Assembly (NCBI GenBank): GCA_030693295.1 | Contig: JAUYAT010000007.1 | Location: forward strand, 1 to 32,261 | Reading direction: 5' to 3' | Origin: a bacterium | GTDB taxonomy: Bacteria; Patescibacteriota; Patescibacteriia; Patescibacteriales; VMTK01 | DNA length: 32,261 nucleotides | In this document: positions 30,325-32,261 of the stretch, piece by piece | Position numbering within the stretch: position 1 is the first letter of the stretch | Layout of the letters: each line of letters begins with the position of its first letter | Position numbers and translations under genes: made by a program | The notes under the pieces: model-generated | Database searches by the model: none | What the model saw: the letters and a program-made list of their open reading frames with translations, nothing else | What the model was told of the DNA's origin: nothing

Positions 30325-31227
30325 ATGGCAGAAATGGGATTTAGGGAAAAATTGGCAAAAAGGCAGAAAAAGGTTAACTCTCTTGTATGCGTAGGGCTTG
30401 ATCCATTGCCAGAGAAGCTTCCTAAGCGATGCGAAGAAGAATGCGATGGATATGATGCCAGCGCTATTGCTTTTTGGATGGCAAGGATTGTTGACGCGAC
30501 CGCACCTTTCGCTTCAATGTTTAAGCCGCAAAGGGCTCATTATGAAGCGCTGGAAGACGGCCGCAAGATTCTTCGGTTTGTAGTAAATCATATTCATAGC
30601 AAATACCCCGACATTCCGGTTTTTTTGGATTGCAAGCGCGGAGACATCGGCCGCACGCAACAGCGGTACCGAATAGCTCATTTTGAAATTGACGGTGTTG
30701 ACGGTATGAATTTCAGCCCTTATATGGGAAAGGATTGTATGGAGCATCTGGTTGATAAATCAAAGCCTGGCAGAGCCATTGTCGGCCTTTGCTATACCAG
30801 CAATTCTTCCGCCAGAGAAATGCAAGATGTAAGAATGCTGGAAGACAGGCGTTATTATTGGGAGGTTGTGGCGGAAAGAATTCTGAAATGGTCAAAGGAA
30901 CTCGGGGTAGTGGAAAATGCCGGCTTGGTGATGGCAGCGGCTCATGAGTATCCCAAAGGATCGGGGAATGTTTTTTCTTGGCATTTATCTCGTGTCAGAG
31001 AAATCGTAGGCGATAAACTATGGTTTTTGATTCCTGGAATAGGAACGCAGGACGGTTTTATTGAAGAAACCGTAAAAACCGCTTATGCCGGACCAGGCAC
31101 AATCGCCATTAATTCTTCATCAGGCATTATTTTCGCCAGTTCCGGCGATGACTTTGCCGAAGCCGCGGCTGAAAAAACTCAAGAACTGCGCGATCAAATC
31201 CGTGAAGCAGGAGGAAATGCAGTATGA
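30325..31227 (+). CDS. pyrF: Orotidine 5'-phosphate decarboxylase (group 2)
   Basis: 300 residues with a strong SD 6 bases before the ATG. SLVCVGLDPLP, SMFKPQRAHYEALEDG and FLDCKRGDIGRTQQRY (catalytic Asp102, Lys104, Asp107) are the group 2 OMP decarboxylase motifs. The phosphate-binding end reads FLIPGIGTQ and INSSSGIIFAS. It converts OMP to UMP, the last step of pyrimidine synthesis. It is followed by an orotate-phosphoribosyltransferase-like gene, giving the two final steps together. No other pyr genes are in the window, so the pathway may use scavenged orotate. Confidence 0.93.
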   Translation: MAEMGFREKLAKRQKKVNSLVCVGLDPLPEKLPKRCEEECDGYDASAIAFWMARIVDATAPFASMFKPQRAHYEALEDGRKILRFVVNHIHSKYPDIPVFLDCKRGDIGRTQQRYRIAHFEIDGVDGMNFSPYMGKDCMEHLVDKSKPGRAIVGLCYTSNSSAREMQDVRMLEDRRYYWEVVAERILKWSKELGVVENAGLVMAAAHEYPKGSGNVFSWHLSRVREIVGDKLWFLIPGIGTQDGFIEETVKTAYAGPGTIAINSSSGIIFASSGDDFAEAAAEKTQELRDQIREAGGNAV

Positions 31228-31248
31228 ATTCATTGTAGTCAAGAATCC

Positions 31249-31273
31249 AGCCCCAATCTTTTAAGTTGGGGCT
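31249..31273 (+). promoter_or_regulatory. Hairpin between pyrF and the PRTase gene
   Basis: AGCCCCAA-TCTTTTAAG-TTGGGGCT, a perfect 8-bp stem followed by AAAAATT, with the SD AAAGGAGG (31281-31288) directly after. It is not a T-run terminator; it may affect translation or RNA stability. Confidence 0.55.
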
Positions 31274-31298
31274 AAAAATTAAAGGAGGTAAACTATAT

Positions 31299-32111
31299 AT
31301 GGATGATTTTGAAGCCAAAGAGATTTTTAAGAAAAGGAATTCAATAATAACCGGTAGCCATTTCGTTTACGCGAAAAAAGCTGACGGATGGTATCATGGC
31401 TCTGATTATGTGAATAAAGACGCCATATTTCCATATGTTAGAGATGTCAGCGAATTATGCAGTATGATAGCTTACAATTTTCGCGACGACGGAATAGAAG
31501 TTGTGGTCGGGCCGACTGTGGGCGGTGTGAGCCTGGCTCAATGGGTTACTTATGGGCTTCTCTTATTAAATAGATCGCGACAGGAAGTTTTGGCGGTTTA
31601 TGCCGACGAAGAGGATGTAATTGAAGAATGGACCTTAACCAAAGATGCTATCAGAGAATTAGGATTTAATTTTGGCTTCATGGCTTCAGGCGGAGTAAAC
31701 ATATCGCTTTCCACTGATGGCGCTATTAAGAAAATTGTTTACAATGCCAAAGTGGGCACCAAGCGTGTTCTTAAACGCGGTTATGATAAGATTGTTGCCG
31801 GAAAGCGCTGCTTAATTGTGGAGGACATTATCAACTCAGGCGCTACCGTTCAAAAAGTAATTAAAGCTATTGCGGCAGCAGGAGGAGAGATAATCGGAGT
31901 GGGGGCGCTTTGTAATCGAAGTGGCGGCATGGTAGCGGCGGAAACGCTTGGTGTACAAATGCTGTATTCTTTACTGGAACTTAGTATGGTTATGTTTCCG
32001 GAAGACGAGTGTCCGATTTGCCAAGAAAGGGGATCGGAGTCGGTACGAACTGATTTAGGCAAAGGAAAGGAGTTTTTAATACGAAAAGGGGGTGGTGAGG
32101 CGTATGCCTGA
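31299..32111 (+). CDS. Orotate phosphoribosyltransferase-like protein
   Basis: ATG 31299 follows AAAGGAGG by 10 bases; an upstream TTG at 31266 lies inside a hairpin and is rejected. The 270-residue protein has HFVYAKKADGWYHGSDYVNK and DAIFPY at the N-terminus, as in OPRTases. VVVGPTVGGVSLAQW follows, and the PRPP-binding motif CLIVEDIINSGATVQK at residues 171-186. It is longer than usual OPRTase (about 200-230): an extra stretch lies near residues 113-150, and CPICQERG with GKGKEFL forms a C-terminal addition. With pyrF upstream, orotate to OMP is the likely reaction. Another PRTase specificity cannot be excluded. Confidence 0.82.
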   Translation: MDDFEAKEIFKKRNSIITGSHFVYAKKADGWYHGSDYVNKDAIFPYVRDVSELCSMIAYNFRDDGIEVVVGPTVGGVSLAQWVTYGLLLLNRSRQEVLAVYADEEDVIEEWTLTKDAIRELGFNFGFMASGGVNISLSTDGAIKKIVYNAKVGTKRVLKRGYDKIVAGKRCLIVEDIINSGATVQKVIKAIAAAGGEIIGVGALCNRSGGMVAAETLGVQMLYSLLELSMVMFPEDECPICQERGSESVRTDLGKGKEFLIRKGGGEAYA

Positions 32112-32261
32112 CGAAGAAAAAAAGATAGAAAACCCGTGGTGCCTGTACGGCATCATCTCATGGTGGGGATTTAGCAAGGTAGTTGAAGAACAAAGGAATA
32201 TTTTATTTATTAAATATTCGGAAAAAGGCGAGTGGCATGCATGGGATTCGGATTATGTCAA
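32104..32261 (+). CDS. Unknown gene, 3' partial
   Basis: An ATG at 32104 overlaps the PRTase stop by 8 bases, and a GGTGAGG-like SD lies just upstream. The frame is open to the window edge for 52 codons. The protein starts MPDEEKKIENPWCLYGIISW and is tryptophan-rich. ILFIKYSEKGEWHAWDSDYV loosely recalls the HFVYAKKADGWYHGSDYVNK segment of the upstream PRTase, so it might be a second PRTase-like protein. That similarity is short and uncertain. Confidence 0.55.
   Translation, partial: MPDEEKKIENPWCLYGIISWWGFSKVVEEQRNILFIKYSEKGEWHAWDSDYV

Noticed and set aside
1-32261. tRNA or rRNA genes
   Set aside because: I saw no cloverleaf with a T-loop GTTCRA and CCA-type end in the gaps, and no rRNA-like sequence. 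I could not run a covariance search.

Overview
The window looks like a chromosome segment of a Patescibacteria / Candidate Phyla Radiation bacterium, most likely of the Parcubacteria type; I cannot name a genus. The evidence is an intact str-S10-spc ribosomal gene block with rpsE followed directly by rplO, so rpmD (L30) is missing as is typical of CPR. Most genes start after A/T-rich stretches without a Shine-Dalgarno (SD) sequence. Several ribosomal proteins carry lysine-rich tails, and a DUF5671-type membrane protein is present. TGA is used as a stop (site-2 protease, pyrF, pyrE-like), so this is not a code-25 lineage.

Layout. 1-2806 is an accessory stretch. It holds the end of an SDH-type ClpP-fold protease with a zinc ribbon, a small ORF, the degraded tail of a type IIG (Eco57I-like) restriction-methylase interrupted by a 36-bp palindromic insert, and a DUF6978-like/DUF1828-like gene pair. 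rpmB (minus strand) and a site-2 protease are divergent around 3200. 4046-20301 runs rpsL-rpsG-fusA-(132-aa gene)-tuf-rpsJ-rplC-rplD-rplW-rplB-rpsS-rplV-rpsC-rplP-rpmC-rpsQ-rplN-rplX-rplE-rpsN-rpsH-rplF-rplR-rpsE-rplO-secY. In place of the usual secY-adk junction there is a MacB-like ABC exporter (ATPase with an unrecognised duplicated C-terminal domain, plus permease) and a disordered protein. Then come adk, map, ruvX, recO, aspS and a DUF5671/pilin-like membrane protein.

From about 29340 the style changes. The promoter is near consensus with a palindromic operator, the genes have strong SD sites, and 5' leaders carry terminator-like hairpins. The genes are a secreted protein that looks like an outer-membrane beta-barrel, pyrF, an orotate-phosphoribosyltransferase-like gene and a partial gene at the edge. 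This block may have been acquired.

The most unusual signal is small-scale. First, at least ten loci have a strict 7-nt period but different unit sequences. Several run right up to a start codon and two lie inside recO and aspS. Second, four short palindromic elements appear as insertions: in the R-M remnant (36 bp), between rplR and rpsE (74 nt), and in frame inside adk (about 27 nt) and ruvX (51 nt). The in-frame cases resemble Rickettsia palindromic elements in behaviour. All functional names are from motif recognition by eye; no database search was run.
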